A stretch of DNA of 64,000 nt from Methanooceanicella nereidis (GTDB lineage Archaea; Halobacteriota; Methanocellia; Methanocellales; Methanocellaceae), in NCBI RefSeq assembly GCF_021023085.1, contig NZ_PGCK01000007.1:62001-126000 (forward strand), read 5' to 3'. The notes under the pieces were generated by a model. It was not told the DNA's origin, searched no databases, and saw nothing but the letters and a program-made list of their open reading frames with translations. Of the stretch, positions 1 to 8,596 are shown piece by piece. The translations under genes and the position numbers were made by a program. Position 1 is the first letter of the stretch. Each line of letters begins with the position of its first letter.

Positions 1-2
1 AG

Positions 3-251
<249 letters not shown>

Positions 252-295
252 ACAAGATCTATGATTGATATTGATCGTTCAACAGGTTTGATATT

Positions 296-724
296 ATGGC
301 AGCAGCAAAGCAAGAAATAAACATCGGTTTCGTTGTCGCGGAGTTTAACCGTGACCTGACATGGCAGATGGAATTACTCGGAAAGGAACATGCGTCGTTC
401 CTGGGTGCAAAGGTTACAAAGGTATTTTACGTCCCGGGAGTCTATGACATGCCCCTTGCCGTAAAAAAGATGGCCGAGGACAAGAGCATCGATGCTATTG
501 TTACCATAGGAAGCGTTATCGAAGGCTCCACGGACCATGACCAGGTAGTTGTGGCTCAGGCGACCAGGAAGATAACCGACCTTTCCCTCGAGTATAATAA
601 GCCCATCGCGCTGGGCATAGCAGGCCCGGGCATGACCAGGCTTGAAGCCCACGATCGTATCGACTACTCTAAGAGAGCGGTCGAAGCAGTCGTCAAAATG
701 GTACGCAGGATCAGAGAATACTGA
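296..724 (+). CDS. ribH: 6,7-dimethyl-8-ribityllumazine synthase
   Basis: Condenses 5-amino-6-ribitylamino-uracil with 3,4-dihydroxy-2-butanone 4-phosphate to give the lumazine precursor of riboflavin; in methanogens the same pathway region also feeds flavins and, indirectly, F420. The 142-residue length suits the compact archaeal form. Visible family landmarks are the N-terminal substrate segment 'VAEFN', the 'PGVYDMPLA' loop, and 'EGSTDHDQV', whose histidine sits where the catalytic histidine of the family lies, followed by the glycine-rich 'GIAGPGM'. No other riboflavin gene is adjacent. The aminotransferase starts 14 bases downstream, so the two are probably cotranscribed. Confidence 0.95.
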   Translation: MAAAKQEINIGFVVAEFNRDLTWQMELLGKEHASFLGAKVTKVFYVPGVYDMPLAVKKMAEDKSIDAIVTIGSVIEGSTDHDQVVVAQATRKITDLSLEYNKPIALGIAGPGMTRLEAHDRIDYSKRAVEAVVKMVRRIREY

Positions 725-738
725 TACGAAAGATAGTT

Positions 739-1866
739 ATGTCCTCAAGGCTGGATCAGGTCGAGGAGTCGGCAACTCTGCGCATAGCCGACCTCACTAA
801 CGAGCTAAAAAAGCAGGGCAAGGACATCATCAGCTTCAGTCTGGGCGAGCCGGACTTCGACACTCCGAAGCATATCATAGATGCGGCGAAGAAGGCGATG
901 GACTCTGGCAAGACACATTATGCCCCTTCACTGGGCATACCCGAGCTAAGGGATGCTATCGCCGAGAAGCTGAGGACCGAGAATAAGATAGACGTTAAAG
1001 GTAAAGATATAATCGTGACGCCAGGAGCCAAGCATGCTGTCTTCGAAGCATGCTTTGGCATGCTTGAGGAAGGCGACGAGGCGATCCTTCTTGAGCCGGC
1101 ATGGGTGTCCTATGACGCGTGCATCAAGATGAGCGGCGCAAAGACCGTATGGGTAAAATCGAACGAGGACGGCTCGATACCCGAAGACCTTTCTTCACGC
1201 ATAACGAAAAAGACAAAACTTATAATAATCAACAGCCCGAATAACCCGTCCGGCACAGTCCTCGGGGCCAAAGACCTGAAAAAGGTGGCTGACATCGCCG
1301 TCGATAATGACCTCTACGTACTGTCGGATGAGATCTATGAAAAGATAATCTACGGCGTAAAGCATATCAGCATAGGCTCGATGATACCCGAGAGAACCAT
1401 AACCATCAATGGATTCTCTAAGGCATACGCGATGGCCGGATGGAGGATCGGTTATATCACCGGCCCGAAGGAAATATTCCAGAAAATGGTCAAGGTACAG
1501 CAGCATACGATCTCAAGCCCGACCACATTCGTCCAGTACGGAGCCCTTGAGGCTTTAAGGGGCCCGCAGGACTGTGTGGAAGAGATGAGAAAGCAGTTCG
1601 AGGCCAGAAGGGAAGTCGTGATAAAAGGCTTTAAGGATATGGGACTTCACTGCCCGACACCTGAAGGCGCTTTCTATGCGTATCCCCGGGTCGAGGGCAA
1701 TTCCGAGATCATCGCGGAAAAGCTGCTTGAGGCAGGCGTAGGCCTTACGCCGGGCTCGGCTTTCGGACCGGAGAGCAATGACCATCTCAGGATGTCATAC
1801 GCTTCTTCCATGAAAGACATTGAAACTGGTCTTGAGCGTATGAAGAAGGTATTCGGAGGAGTCTGA
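739..1866 (+). CDS. PLP-dependent class I aminotransferase (aspartate aminotransferase type)
   Basis: Cytosolic fold-type I aminotransferase of 375 residues. The substrate is probably aspartate or an aromatic amino acid; the sequence alone does not decide. Landmarks are 'SLGEPDFDTP' near residue 35, 'SPNNPSGTV' near 166, 'SDEIY' near 196 and the PLP lysine in 'NGFSKAYAMAGWR' (Lys228 by my count). A C-terminal arginine for the substrate carboxylate lies in 'LRMSYASS'. Its stop codon overlaps the apparent CTG start of the endonuclease III gene, and the sequence 'ggagga' just before the stop would serve as the next gene's ribosome binding site. Confidence 0.93.
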   Translation: MSSRLDQVEESATLRIADLTNELKKQGKDIISFSLGEPDFDTPKHIIDAAKKAMDSGKTHYAPSLGIPELRDAIAEKLRTENKIDVKGKDIIVTPGAKHAVFEACFGMLEEGDEAILLEPAWVSYDACIKMSGAKTVWVKSNEDGSIPEDLSSRITKKTKLIIINSPNNPSGTVLGAKDLKKVADIAVDNDLYVLSDEIYEKIIYGVKHISIGSMIPERTITINGFSKAYAMAGWRIGYITGPKEIFQKMVKVQQHTISSPTTFVQYGALEALRGPQDCVEEMRKQFEARREVVIKGFKDMGLHCPTPEGAFYAYPRVEGNSEIIAEKLLEAGVGLTPGSAFGPESNDHLRMSYASSMKDIETGLERMKKVFGGV

Positions 1867-2552
1867 CGGCACGCGATAAAAAAACAGAGGAAATAACGCG
1901 CCGTTTAATAAAACGTTATGGCGAATATGACGTGACCAGGGGCAGCCCTTTTAACGTCCTTATCGCCACCATCCTTTCTCAAAACACTAATGACAGAAAC
2001 TCTTCTCAGGCTTTTAACAGCCTGTACTCTGTTTATGACACTCCTGAAAAACTGGCGAACGCTCCCGAGGAGAAGATTGCCGACCTGATCAAGTACGGCG
2101 GCCTTCACAGGATCAAGGCCAGGCGTATAAAGGACACAGCCCTTGTCGTAATGGAAAAATATGGCGGTGACCTGGATCTTGTATGTGACGCGGATCCTGC
2201 TTCGGCCAGAAAAGAATTGATGTCCATCGAGGGCATAGGGCCAAAGACCGCCGACTGCGTGCTTTTGTTCTCATGCGGTAAAGATGTTATCCCGGTCGAT
2301 ACACATGTTTTCAGGGTATCAAAACGGCTTGGTATAGTGCCGGAAAAAGCAGACCATGAACAGGCTCACAGGATATTGACAGAAAAGGTCCCGGAAGGAA
2401 AAAGGGGCTCGGTCCATGTAGCCTTAATACGCCTGGGCAGGGAGATCTGTAAGGCTCAAAATCCGAAGCATGAAAATTGTCCGCTTATCGACATTTGCGA
2501 TTATGCAAGGACAGTCGGAGCTTATCCTCCAAAAAAGGATGTATCAAAATAG
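1863..2552 (+). CDS. nth: Endonuclease III, DNA glycosylase/AP lyase, apparent CTG start
   Basis: Base-excision repair enzyme that removes oxidised pyrimidines and nicks abasic sites. The helix-hairpin-helix and catalytic lysine are in 'IEGIGPKTADCV' and the catalytic aspartate in 'VDTHVFRV'. The first standard start codon (GTG 1932) leaves only five residues before the conserved 'SPFNVLIA' and removes the first helix. Opening at CTG 1863, which overlaps the preceding TGA as CTGA and follows 'ggagga', gives 28 residues, close to E. coli Nth. The C-terminal iron-sulfur loop reads C-x6-H-x2-C-x5-C, so the usual second cysteine is histidine. 229 residues with this start. Family certain, start inferred. 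Confidence 0.9.
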   Translation: MTARDKKTEEITRRLIKRYGEYDVTRGSPFNVLIATILSQNTNDRNSSQAFNSLYSVYDTPEKLANAPEEKIADLIKYGGLHRIKARRIKDTALVVMEKYGGDLDLVCDADPASARKELMSIEGIGPKTADCVLLFSCGKDVIPVDTHVFRVSKRLGIVPEKADHEQAHRILTEKVPEGKRGSVHVALIRLGREICKAQNPKHENCPLIDICDYARTVGAYPPKKDVSK

Positions 2553-2605
2553 TAAGTTGAGTCTCCTCTTATTTCGAGTTTTACATTTTCATTTTCAATA
2601 TGCGT

Positions 2606-2878
2606 GGCACGAAGTCACACAAAGGTACACTAAGTTGTTAACCACGAAGCGCACGAAGGCGATTAAGGTACACTAAGTTGTTAACCACGAAGCGCACGAA
2701 GGCGATTAAGGTACACTAAGTTGTTAACCACGAAGCGCACGAAGGCGATTAAGGTACACAAAAATTTTTTTTAAATATATGTTCATCTTCTAAAAGAGGT
2801 CCTTTGTGTTCCTTGTTCGCTTTTGTGCGCTTTGTGGTTAGCAGTTTCGTGGTCCTTTGAGCCCTTTGTGGTGACTTA
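2606..2878. repeat. Dispersed hairpin repeat element, copy 1
   Basis: The 524-base gap after nth holds this element. The left part carries 43-bp tandem repeats; the right part (about 2801-2845) is a near reverse complement of the last repeat unit (about 2720-2762), separated by an AT-rich spacer with a T-run. Short units of the type 'cacgaagg' and 'cctttgtg' recur about every 11 bases. A second element with the same arms lies at 22331-22500 in this window. No open frame was found in it. Possible roles are a DNA or RNA hairpin or a non-autonomous mobile repeat; none is proved. Confidence 0.85.
2624..2752. repeat. 43-bp tandem direct repeat, three units
   Basis: Three copies of a 43-base unit begin with 'ggtacac' at 2624, 2667 and 2710, and a partial fourth copy begins at 2753. 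The units look identical over their length, which points to recent amplification or gene conversion. The unit contains 'accacgaagcgcacgaagg', the same core as the left arm of the hairpin element. Confidence 0.93.
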
Positions 2879-3042
2879 TTGAATGATGCACTGTTACATA
2901 AATGAAATCACCAATCAAAGTATGGGGGATAAAACTCTTTTTAACATTAAAAGTTTAAAGTGGAATGTTTTTAATATCTTTCTCGTTTACATAACAGGAT
3001 ATTTCCGTCAATGAACATTTAATAAATATCATTTCACGGAAA

Positions 3043-3054
3043 GTATATTTATTA
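3043..3054 (+). promoter_or_regulatory. TATA box for the MFS gene
   Basis: The sequence 'gtatatttatta' is centred about 28 bases before ATG 3077. With the usual archaeal TATA-to-start distance the transcript would begin at or next to the start codon. There is no ribosome binding site, which agrees with a leaderless mRNA. Confidence 0.5.
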
Positions 3055-3076
3055 ACTAATTCTTTATCATCGTCGG

Positions 3077-4297
3077 ATGTCTTTTAAAAAGATAAGCGTA
3101 CTTGACGTGTTTCTTATCGCTTTTATCCTGATGTATTACGGCAGGCTCAGCGTAGTGCTATTTATTCCCCAGTACGCCATCGATAACGGCATTCCGTCTC
3201 CTTACTACGGATTACATTTCGCGATGGTCAGCATCGGCTCCGCAGTATCTAATATCCTGAGCATAATCCTGCTCCGGCATATAAACACAAAGAATCTATT
3301 CCTGGGTATAGGGGTGATCTCCGCTCTGTATGAAATATTATTATACTTTTACCCGACGCCGGAAATGCTTTTGATCGCAGGTCTTTTGATAGGGCTTGCA
3401 GCGGGGTCCTTCTGGAGCCTGACATTCCTGGTAGTATGCGAAATAATCGATACTCATAAGACATCTACGATAGAATCGTTCTCGAAATATAACATAGTCA
3501 CCACGGTCATGGGTGCGATAACGCCTCTGGCAGCGGGTTTCATAGTCCATTTATATGGCTATGGCACATGGCTATTGTCTGCGCTGGCGTTCCTCATTCT
3601 ATCCACCGTCGTGATATATATGCTAAAGGACCCTGTGTACTATAAGACGTACGGGCAATATCCAATAAAGGAAGACCTTAGCACGGTCCTCAAAGATAAG
3701 CATACGGTCGTGACGTTCCTGCTCGTTATGCTGTTATCGACACTGACCGTGAATACCTGGTCTTCGATATCAAGGGTATTTTTTGCCAACGTTGGCATCA
3801 GGGATTACTGGCTCGGCATTATGAGCGTAGTGGTAAGCATAGTCACGATCATCATTTATTATCTATTATCTAAAAGGAAGGTCACGTCCAGAAAGATGCT
3901 GGGGACGCTTGGCATATTGATATTCGGCGCAGAGCTTGTGCTGATTATCTTTACGTCCGACCCTCTGATAGTATTTATCCTCGAGGGCGTGGTAGGGACG
4001 GCGGGGATAGCGATGGTCGGGTTTGCGACACAGTCAATAATAAAGAATACGTTCAGAGAACGGATCTACATAGGGCGGCCTGTATTCGCGCTTGGCATGC
4101 ATATAGCAAACTCTATCTGGTTCGCAGGCTGCGGTTATATAATCGCCATGTACGGCGGCTACGAGTCTATCGGCAGCATTTTAGGAATAGATGTGGACCA
4201 GTATGGCCTGCGCGTGATGCTGGTAATATTGGCCGGGCTGACCTTCATGTGGGCGTTATCCATGTGGAAATACGAGGGCAGGATGGTTGATGGTTGA
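3077..4297 (+). CDS. Major facilitator superfamily transporter
   Basis: A 406-residue integral membrane protein with about twelve hydrophobic segments in two halves joined by a charged loop near residues 195-215. This is the size and pattern of an MFS secondary transporter; the substrate cannot be told. The N-terminal half has the small-residue-rich segment 'GLLIGLAAGSFWS', as in MFS helices. The gene stands alone after the repeat element and is followed after about 60 bases by the Mut7-C gene. ATG 3077 is chosen because a TATA box lies at leaderless distance. Confidence 0.88.
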   Translation: MSFKKISVLDVFLIAFILMYYGRLSVVLFIPQYAIDNGIPSPYYGLHFAMVSIGSAVSNILSIILLRHINTKNLFLGIGVISALYEILLYFYPTPEMLLIAGLLIGLAAGSFWSLTFLVVCEIIDTHKTSTIESFSKYNIVTTVMGAITPLAAGFIVHLYGYGTWLLSALAFLILSTVVIYMLKDPVYYKTYGQYPIKEDLSTVLKDKHTVVTFLLVMLLSTLTVNTWSSISRVFFANVGIRDYWLGIMSVVVSIVTIIIYYLLSKRKVTSRKMLGTLGILIFGAELVLIIFTSDPLIVFILEGVVGTAGIAMVGFATQSIIKNTFRERIYIGRPVFALGMHIANSIWFAGCGYIIAMYGGYESIGSILGIDVDQYGLRVMLVILAGLTFMWALSMWKYEGRMVDG

Positions 4298-4359
4298 CCT
4301 GCTTTGAAATTTTTTATCTTTCCCAATATTTTTCTATTAATAAGTCAAATCCTTTAGAG

Positions 4360-4875
4360 ATGGAACGTTCCGAATACCGCTTTATTGTGGACAGGATGCT
4401 GGGCAGGCTCATATCCTGGCTGAGGATCTTCGGATATGATACGAAAAGCGCTCTTGAGCTTGACCCGTCCCCCAAAGAGGATACGATGCTGATAGAGATT
4501 GCGCTTGGCGAAGGCAGGATACTTGTATCCCGGGACCGCGTGCTCGTGAACCGGGCTAAAAAAGCCGGCGTACAAGCCGTTTTAATGTATTCCGACGATG
4601 TGCGTGATCAGCTAGAGGCCCTTATGCAGCATTATGGCCTGGACATCGACCCGAATATGACAAGATGCACGGTATGTAACTCGACGCTGAGGGAAGCGGG
4701 GCCGTCTGACTTCGAGAATATTAAAAAGCATGAGGAAGTCCCTGAACATCTGTTAAAGAACGGCACATTGTTCTGGATATGCGACAGGTGCGGCAAGGTA
4801 TACTGGCAGGGAAGCCACTGGCGAAATATATTGAGGACCGCCGAAGAGGTAAAGAATAATCATCAAAACATATAA
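4360..4875 (+). CDS. Mut7-C family protein: PIN-like RNase domain with zinc ribbon
   Basis: Predicted 171-residue Mut7-C protein, an archaeal and bacterial family with a PIN-like nuclease fold followed by a zinc ribbon and thought to act on RNA. The start is the ATG before 'ERSEYRFIVDRMLG'; the longer open frame from 4294 overlaps the MFS gene and lacks family features. The N-terminal acidic site is in 'FIVDRMLG' and a second conserved acidic/basic patch in 'LVSRDRVL'. The ribbon cysteines are two CxxC pairs, 'CTVC' and 'CDRC', about 40 residues apart. A 'tattaataag' box upstream suggests a leaderless transcript. Confidence 0.87.
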   Translation: MERSEYRFIVDRMLGRLISWLRIFGYDTKSALELDPSPKEDTMLIEIALGEGRILVSRDRVLVNRAKKAGVQAVLMYSDDVRDQLEALMQHYGLDIDPNMTRCTVCNSTLREAGPSDFENIKKHEEVPEHLLKNGTLFWICDRCGKVYWQGSHWRNILRTAEEVKNNHQNI

Positions 4876-4918
4876 GTATGAATTTAAGGGGGGATTATCC
4901 CCCATGTTTTTATGATAA

Positions 4919-5431
4919 TTAATCAGTTTTTTTAAGGCTTTCCAGCTCCCTGTTCACGCGCAATGATTCCGTGTCAAGGAAAATTTTCAGCTTATTCAGT
5001 ATCTTATACCTTCTTTCAGGATCAAGGCCATTCATTAGCGCCTTACCTTTCTTTGTAAGCAGCACAGTAAGATGGTCGGGGTTCACACGCTCAGCTTCGA
5101 CAATAGAAGAAATAAAAGCGTTAATGAACGACTCAAAATCCTGTTCGCTCTCCTGGAGCAGCTTTAGGCCCTCTTCGGAGATCTGGTATACTTTCCGCGC
5201 TCTTTCCCCGTCTTTTTCTTCCCATGAAAAGATATACCCACTGGCTTCGAGACCATTCAGAAGTTTATAGATGGCAGAGTGGGATGGTTTCCATTTGCCC
5301 TGGGTATGTCTTTCAATATCCTGCATGAGCATGTATCCGTGCTTCGGTGAATTTCTCAGAAGCATGAGCACGAAATAGTTAAGGCTCGCCCTTGTCGGAT
5401 TCTCGAAAAACGTAGGGACAGTCACGGACAT
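4919..5431 (-). CDS. PadR family transcriptional regulator
   Basis: Winged-helix repressor of 170 residues. The N-terminal domain has the PadR signature: 'LNYFVLMLLRNSPKHGYML' followed by a recognition region 'GKWKPSHSAIYKLLNGLEA' and the wing 'SWEEKDGERARKVYQISEE'. The C-terminal part is a charged helical dimerisation region. The open frame extends 31 codons further upstream, but ATG 5431 begins the family domain and has a TATA box about 28 bases before it. It is divergent to the aromatic-precursor operon, which could be its target; that is inference from position only. Confidence 0.88.
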   Translation of the reverse strand: MSVTVPTFFENPTRASLNYFVLMLLRNSPKHGYMLMQDIERHTQGKWKPSHSAIYKLLNGLEASGYIFSWEEKDGERARKVYQISEEGLKLLQESEQDFESFINAFISSIVEAERVNPDHLTVLLTKKGKALMNGLDPERRYKILNKLKIFLDTESLRVNRELESLKKTD

Positions 5432-5453
5432 AATATCAAATATATATTCTGTT

Positions 5454-5465
5454 AATTTATATTTT
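5454..5465 (-). promoter_or_regulatory. TATA box for the PadR gene
   Basis: Read on the minus strand the sequence is 'aaatataaatta', centred about 28 bases before ATG 5431. This spacing predicts a leaderless transcript and supports the shorter start. Confidence 0.5.
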
Positions 5466-5615
5466 GCCAGCACATGTTTTGACGAAACATATATAAAATA
5501 ATTTTTTTCACAGGTTTCGATCAAGTGATAACTCTTCTACCTTCTGGTATTTTTATTCGAATGCCTGCTAATTTACAAACTGTTCTTTTGACTGCTTAGT
5601 TATTACGAGCGATAG

Positions 5616-5625
5616 ATTTATAAAT
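5616..5625 (+). promoter_or_regulatory. TATA box for the ADH synthase operon
   Basis: The sequence 'atttataaat' lies about 46 bases before ATG 5667, giving a predicted leader of about 20 bases that contains the ribosome binding site 'ggtgg' at 5657-5661. Confidence 0.5.
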
Positions 5626-5666
5626 GTGAGTGTGCTACTATGTAACATACTAGCACGGTGGTAAAC

Positions 5667-6461
5667 ATGAACGTTGGTAAACAGATCCGTATGGAAAGAA
5701 TGAAGGATAGAAAAAGTGGAAATAGCCTTATCGTACCCCTTGACCACGGTATATCGATCGGTCCTGTAAAAGGCATATTCAGCCTTGCAGATACGATCGA
5801 CAAGGCCGCTGAAGGCGGAGCGAACGCTGTATTAATGCAAAAGGGCATGGTCCCGTACGGCCACCGTGGCTACGGAAGGGATGTGGGGCTTATAGTGCAC
5901 ATGAGCGCCTCGACGTCACTGGGCCCGGACCCCAATAATAAAGTGCAGGTCTGCACGGTGGAGGAAGCGCTGAAGGCGGGAGCCGATGCAGTGAGCGTAC
6001 ATATCAACATTGGCAGCGAGACGGAAAGCGACCAGCTTGAGATACTGGCTTCGGTAGCGGAACGCTGTAGTTTCTGGGGTATGCCTCTTATCGCAATGAT
6101 GTACCCGAGAGGGAATTCTATCAAGGACCCTCACAGCCCTGACGTCGTAGCGCATGCGGCGCGTGCAGGTGCGGAACTTGGCGCGGACATCATAAAGACA
6201 AATTACACCGGCGATATCGACACATTCAAAGATGTCGTAAAGGGGTGCCCTATTCCGATCATTATCGCGGGCGGCCCGAAGATCAACTCCGATCAAGACC
6301 TTCTTGTCATGATAGACGGGGCGATGGAAGCAGGCGCGAAGGGAGTTGCGATTGGCAGAAACATATTTCAACACGAATTTCCAACAAAGATAACGAGGGC
6401 CATATCCCGGATCGTACACGAGAACCGTTCTGCGGCTGAAGCCCTTGAGGAACTTAAATGA
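5667..6461 (+). CDS. aroA': 2-amino-3,7-dideoxy-D-threo-hept-6-ulosonate (ADH) synthase
   Basis: Class I aldolase-like enzyme of the archaeal shikimate entry. It joins L-aspartate semialdehyde to a deoxy-ketohexose phosphate, giving the heptulosonate used by DHQ synthase II. It resembles M. jannaschii MJ0400 as I remember it, including '[14 protein letters not shown]', '[12 protein letters not shown]', '[12 protein letters not shown]' and the Schiff-base lysine in 'IIKTNYTGD'. 264 residues. ATG 5667 is preferred over GTG 5658 because 'ggtgg' sits five bases before it. The stop overlaps the start of the next gene by four bases, so the two steps are translationally coupled. A paralogue lies at 55266-56054. 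Confidence 0.93.
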   Translation: MNVGKQIRMERMKDRKSGNSLIVPLDHGISIGPVKGIFSLADTIDKAAEGGANAVLMQKGMVPYGHRGYGRDVGLIVHMSASTSLGPDPNNKVQVCTVEEALKAGADAVSVHINIGSETESDQLEILASVAERCSFWGMPLIAMMYPRGNSIKDPHSPDVVAHAARAGAELGADIIKTNYTGDIDTFKDVVKGCPIPIIIAGGPKINSDQDLLVMIDGAMEAGAKGVAIGRNIFQHEFPTKITRAISRIVHENRSAAEALEELK

Positions 6462-7588
6462 GCGACAATAAGCTTGTCTGGATCGACATATTCAACGACC
6501 CATGGGTCAAGGCAAAAGAGAAAGTGACCAACGCGCTGGAATCGGGAGCTTATGCCGTTCTCGTCCGGGGGGATAACATCCCGCGAGTAAGAGAACTTGG
6601 AAAGATAACGGCAGCGTCCAATACGGATGCCCCTGACATATTTGTTATCGGCATAGGTTCCGAAGGTGACGGCACTTTATTCTTACCGGACGACCTTGAG
6701 CGGTCGGAGGACATCGCCCGCATAAGGGAATTGAAGTCCAAGGGCCATATAGTGGCCGAATATGTACGTCTGGAAGGCAAGCAATATGAAAGGCTTGCAG
6801 CGATGGCCGGAAAGCTTTGCGACTACCTTATAGTCGAGGGGACCGACTGGAAGGTCATCCCGCTGGAAAACCTGATAGCCGAACTTAGCGGCTCGGACGT
6901 TAAGATCATAGCTAAGGCGAGGAACATAGACGAAGCTTCCGTTGCGCTGCAGACGCTGGAAAAAGGCGCAGACGGCGTATTACTGGAGGAAGAGGACCCC
7001 TCGAAGATAAGGGAGATAACCAGGGCGATATCGTCAAAGCAGGGAAGGATAGAATTAGTACCGGCGATGGTGACCGCTGTAAAGGATGCAGGTACCGGCG
7101 ATCGTGTCTGCATAGACACCTGCTCGCTAATGGTGCCCGGCGAGGGTATGCTGATCGGCAACCAGTCAAGCGGATTATTCCTTATACAGTCCGAATCAGA
7201 GGAAGGCCCGTACGTGGCAGCCCGCCCGTTCCGGGTAAATGCCGGCGCAGTCCATGAATATTTACTGGTCGGCGAAAAAACGAGATACCTGTCAGAGCTA
7301 TCTAGCGGGGACACTGCGCTGATCGTGGACAAGGACGGTAATGCGAGAAATGCTACAATCGGCAGGGTCAAGATAGAGCGCAGGCCGCTTCTTTATGTCG
7401 AGGCCGAAGTGGACGGCTCAAAAATCACTGCTATCCTTCAGAACGCGGAGACTATCAAACTGGTCGGGGCCGACGGCGGATCGATACCTGTGACACAGCT
7501 AAAGGAAGGCGATACGGTCATGGTCAGATTCGAGGCAGTGGCAAGGCATTTCGGCATGAAGATAGAGGAGACCATCATTGAAAAATGA
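6458..7588 (+). CDS. aroB': 3-dehydroquinate synthase II
   Basis: Archaeal DHQ synthase II, the NAD-dependent oxidative deamination and cyclisation of the ADH synthase product to 3-dehydroquinate for aromatic amino acids. The 376 residues match the family length. Visible segments are '[15 protein letters not shown]' at the start, '[20 protein letters not shown]' in the middle, and the C-terminal region with '[19 protein letters not shown]', '[20 protein letters not shown]' and '[16 protein letters not shown]'. It starts in ATGA overlap with the ADH synthase gene, the standard arrangement for this pathway pair. Confidence 0.94.
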   Translation: MSDNKLVWIDIFNDPWVKAKEKVTNALESGAYAVLVRGDNIPRVRELGKITAASNTDAPDIFVIGIGSEGDGTLFLPDDLERSEDIARIRELKSKGHIVAEYVRLEGKQYERLAAMAGKLCDYLIVEGTDWKVIPLENLIAELSGSDVKIIAKARNIDEASVALQTLEKGADGVLLEEEDPSKIREITRAISSKQGRIELVPAMVTAVKDAGTGDRVCIDTCSLMVPGEGMLIGNQSSGLFLIQSESEEGPYVAARPFRVNAGAVHEYLLVGEKTRYLSELSSGDTALIVDKDGNARNATIGRVKIERRPLLYVEAEVDGSKITAILQNAETIKLVGADGGSIPVTQLKEGDTVMVRFEAVARHFGMKIEETIIEK

Positions 7589-7632
7589 AGTCTCCGTAAC
7601 ACTTATTTTTTTAGCCGTTAACATTAAAGCCT

Positions 7633-8592
7633 GTGTCTAAGAAAAAAGCTCTTGAAGATAGAAAAGCAAAAGAAAGGAAAAATAATTATTATAAGGCAGC
7701 CCTGGCTGTCTTTATCTTTATCGCGGCTATCGCCGTTATCTACTTTGCGTTTTTACAGGGTACGCAGGCTGAGTATAAGCTCTGGGAACTTGACGGCTCA
7801 GGACTGTTGAGATTCACTGAAAGGAGTATAGTCGATGCTAATACGACATTGCTTGGATCTACCGGAGATCACACCCTGGAAAAAGTGACCTATAAAAGCT
7901 TTGGCGAAAACGTGTACGCACTGCTAAGGATACCGGCTGACGTCTCAAAACTTCCTGTTGTAGTGATCTTACCGGCGGCCTCCATCAATAAGGAAAATGA
8001 CGCAGCCATGGCATCTGCGTTATGCTCTATGGGATATGCGACGCTCACACTCGACGAAAGGGGAAATCAGGGAGAGACACCCGGACCTTTCGCGGGCGAT
8101 CTTAACTCCGGATTTGATGCATACATTAACGGCGGGGATCCTGTCCAGTATCGACAGGTCTATGATGCTCTTGCCGGACTTGATTATATTAAGACCAGAA
8201 AGGATCTTGACGGTAGTAATGTCGCCATCATGGGAGAAAGTATGGGCGGCAGGTTCGCCATAATCGCAGGCGCTCTTGAGCCGCAGTTTAAAGCTGTTTA
8301 TGTTGTCAGTTCAAGCGGCTATGGCAACAAAAAATATGACGACCCCGAAGTAAATGCTTTTATAGCATCGATAGAGCCGGCTAATTATTTATCGAGGCTA
8401 TCTCCAGGGAAACTAATAATGTTCCACTTTAAGAATGACACGATAATACCTGCGGAAATGGGTAAAGAGCTATTTGACGCCGCGTCGGAGCCTAAGGCAT
8501 TGTATTTATATGATGGCGATGTTCATGGATTGTATAATGATATGTTAGCGGATGACCTGCGCTATGAGCTAAAAGAAACATTTGGGAGATAG
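7633..8592 (+). CDS. Membrane-anchored alpha/beta hydrolase
   Basis: 319 residues from GTG 7633. A lysine-rich N-terminus is followed by one membrane helix (about residues 21-41) and then an alpha/beta-hydrolase domain that would face the outside of the cell. The nucleophile elbow is 'GESMGG', the acid is probably the aspartate in 'HFKNDTIIP' and the histidine is in 'GDVHGLY', in the usual order. An Arg/Glu segment 'TLDERGNQGETPG' resembles peptidase- or esterase-type members. The substrate is unknown. No ribosome binding site is evident. The cyclase-repeat gene starts four bases after its stop, so the two are an operon. Confidence 0.84.
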   Translation: MSKKKALEDRKAKERKNNYYKAALAVFIFIAAIAVIYFAFLQGTQAEYKLWELDGSGLLRFTERSIVDANTTLLGSTGDHTLEKVTYKSFGENVYALLRIPADVSKLPVVVILPAASINKENDAAMASALCSMGYATLTLDERGNQGETPGPFAGDLNSGFDAYINGGDPVQYRQVYDALAGLDYIKTRKDLDGSNVAIMGESMGGRFAIIAGALEPQFKAVYVVSSSGYGNKKYDDPEVNAFIASIEPANYLSRLSPGKLIMFHFKNDTIIPAEMGKELFDAASEPKALYLYDGDVHGLYNDMLADDLRYELKETFGR

Positions 8593-8596
8593 ACTG

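Noticed and set aside
2470-2676. Open frame running from nth into the repeat.
   Set aside because: It lies within nth in another frame, ends in repeat DNA and has no ribosome site.
2606-2878. Could the tandem repeat be a CRISPR array?
   Set aside because: The units are contiguous 43-bp direct repeats with no unique spacers, and no cas gene is present.
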